This document shows, one piece after another, positions 28,691 to 28,891 of a stretch of 28,891 nucleotides of DNA. How positions within the stretch are numbered: the stretch's first letter is position 1; every line of letters starts with the position of its first letter. Source of the DNA: Chara braunii (taxonomy: Eukaryota; Streptophyta; Charophyceae; Charales; Characeae); NCBI GenBank assembly GCA_003427395.1, contig BFEA01000148.1:2281620-2310510 (forward strand), written 5' to 3'. Both the position numbers and the translations under genes were made by a program. The notes beneath the pieces are model-generated. The model saw only the letters and a program-made list of their open reading frames with translations. It was not told the DNA's origin and did not search any database.

Positions 28691-28722
28691 GATATATATC
28701 GTCAAAAAGATATATATTGTCA
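28691..28722. repeat. Twin GATATATATCGTCA motif, related to ends of the hammerhead element
   Basis: GATATATATCGTCA at 28691-28704 and GATATATATTGTCA at 28709-28722 are direct repeats. The joined form ATATATCGTCAAAAAGATAT matches the end motif at 24375-24400 and the complement of 24084-24107. GC-rich CCTGGCTGGGCC / GGCCAGGCAGG arms lie on both sides. Confidence 0.5.
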
Positions 28723-28729
28723 CATAACC

Positions 28730-28891
28730 TAGGCTGGGCCACCGCCCGGCCAGGCAGGCCTGGGAAATCCAGGCAGCACCAAAACCCAGCAGGGAATTTT
28801 TTTTTTTTTTTTTTTGAAGCCGGGGTTTTGCTGCGCTACCCTAGAGGACCCTGAAACCGCAATAAAAAAGTGAAGTTCCGGGGGGGGGGGG
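28730..28891 (-). repeat. Poly(A)-tailed retroposon end and terminal G run
   Basis: T at about 28798-28815 is the complement of an A tail following CCCCGGCTTC on the minus strand. The window ends in 12 G residues, which may be genuine or a contig-end artefact. Confidence 0.4.

Overview
The window looks like repeat-rich nuclear DNA of a streptophyte, meaning a land plant or charophyte green alga. Three things suggest this: a plant-type U6 snRNA 5' end (GTCC-TTCGG-GGACATC) in retropseudogenes, a plastid-type atypical SDR gene closely resembling the land-plant At2g37660/At5g02240 proteins, and a fragment of the plant-mitochondrial cytochrome-c maturation gene ccmF with a group II intron domain V. 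The style of the Ty3/gypsy gag suggests a charophyte such as Chara, but I could not test that. Only one host gene looks intact.

Layout. 1-660: poly(T) and GC-rich retroposon debris, then a 60-bp minisatellite split by a TTAA-flanked MITE. 1190-1960: mitochondrial DNA in the nucleus (ccmF piece on +, group II intron 3' end on -). 2199-10500: one 8.3-kb decayed Ty3/gypsy chromovirus with two LTRs, tRNA-Met primer site, gag, protease, RT, RNase H, integrase and chromodomain, broken by at least nine stops and six frame changes. 10500-12400: microsatellites, a small TTA-flanked MITE and a 165-base assembly gap inside a (CT)n tract. 12407-13450 (-): the intact intronless SDR gene with a likely transit peptide.

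13450-20400 is a dense patchwork of short non-autonomous elements: two copies of a tRNA-derived SINE, three U6 snRNA retrosequences, members of two MITE families and several minisatellites. Two copies of a 1.1-kb non-coding repeat (17581-18720 and 21879-22990) carry a hairpin whose stem changes by compensating substitutions. 20400-28891 continues with simple repeats and a perfect 34-bp inverted repeat. It also holds a 320-bp inverted-repeat element that carries a hammerhead ribozyme core on the minus strand, two abutting TTAA-flanked MITEs, a TA-flanked MITE with 34-bp internal repeats, and 84-bp and 90-bp minisatellites.

The elements do not form a pathway. The common thread is retroposition and MITE activity around a single gene. 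The least explained items are the hammerhead-bearing element, the covarying hairpin repeat family and the linked TTAA elements.
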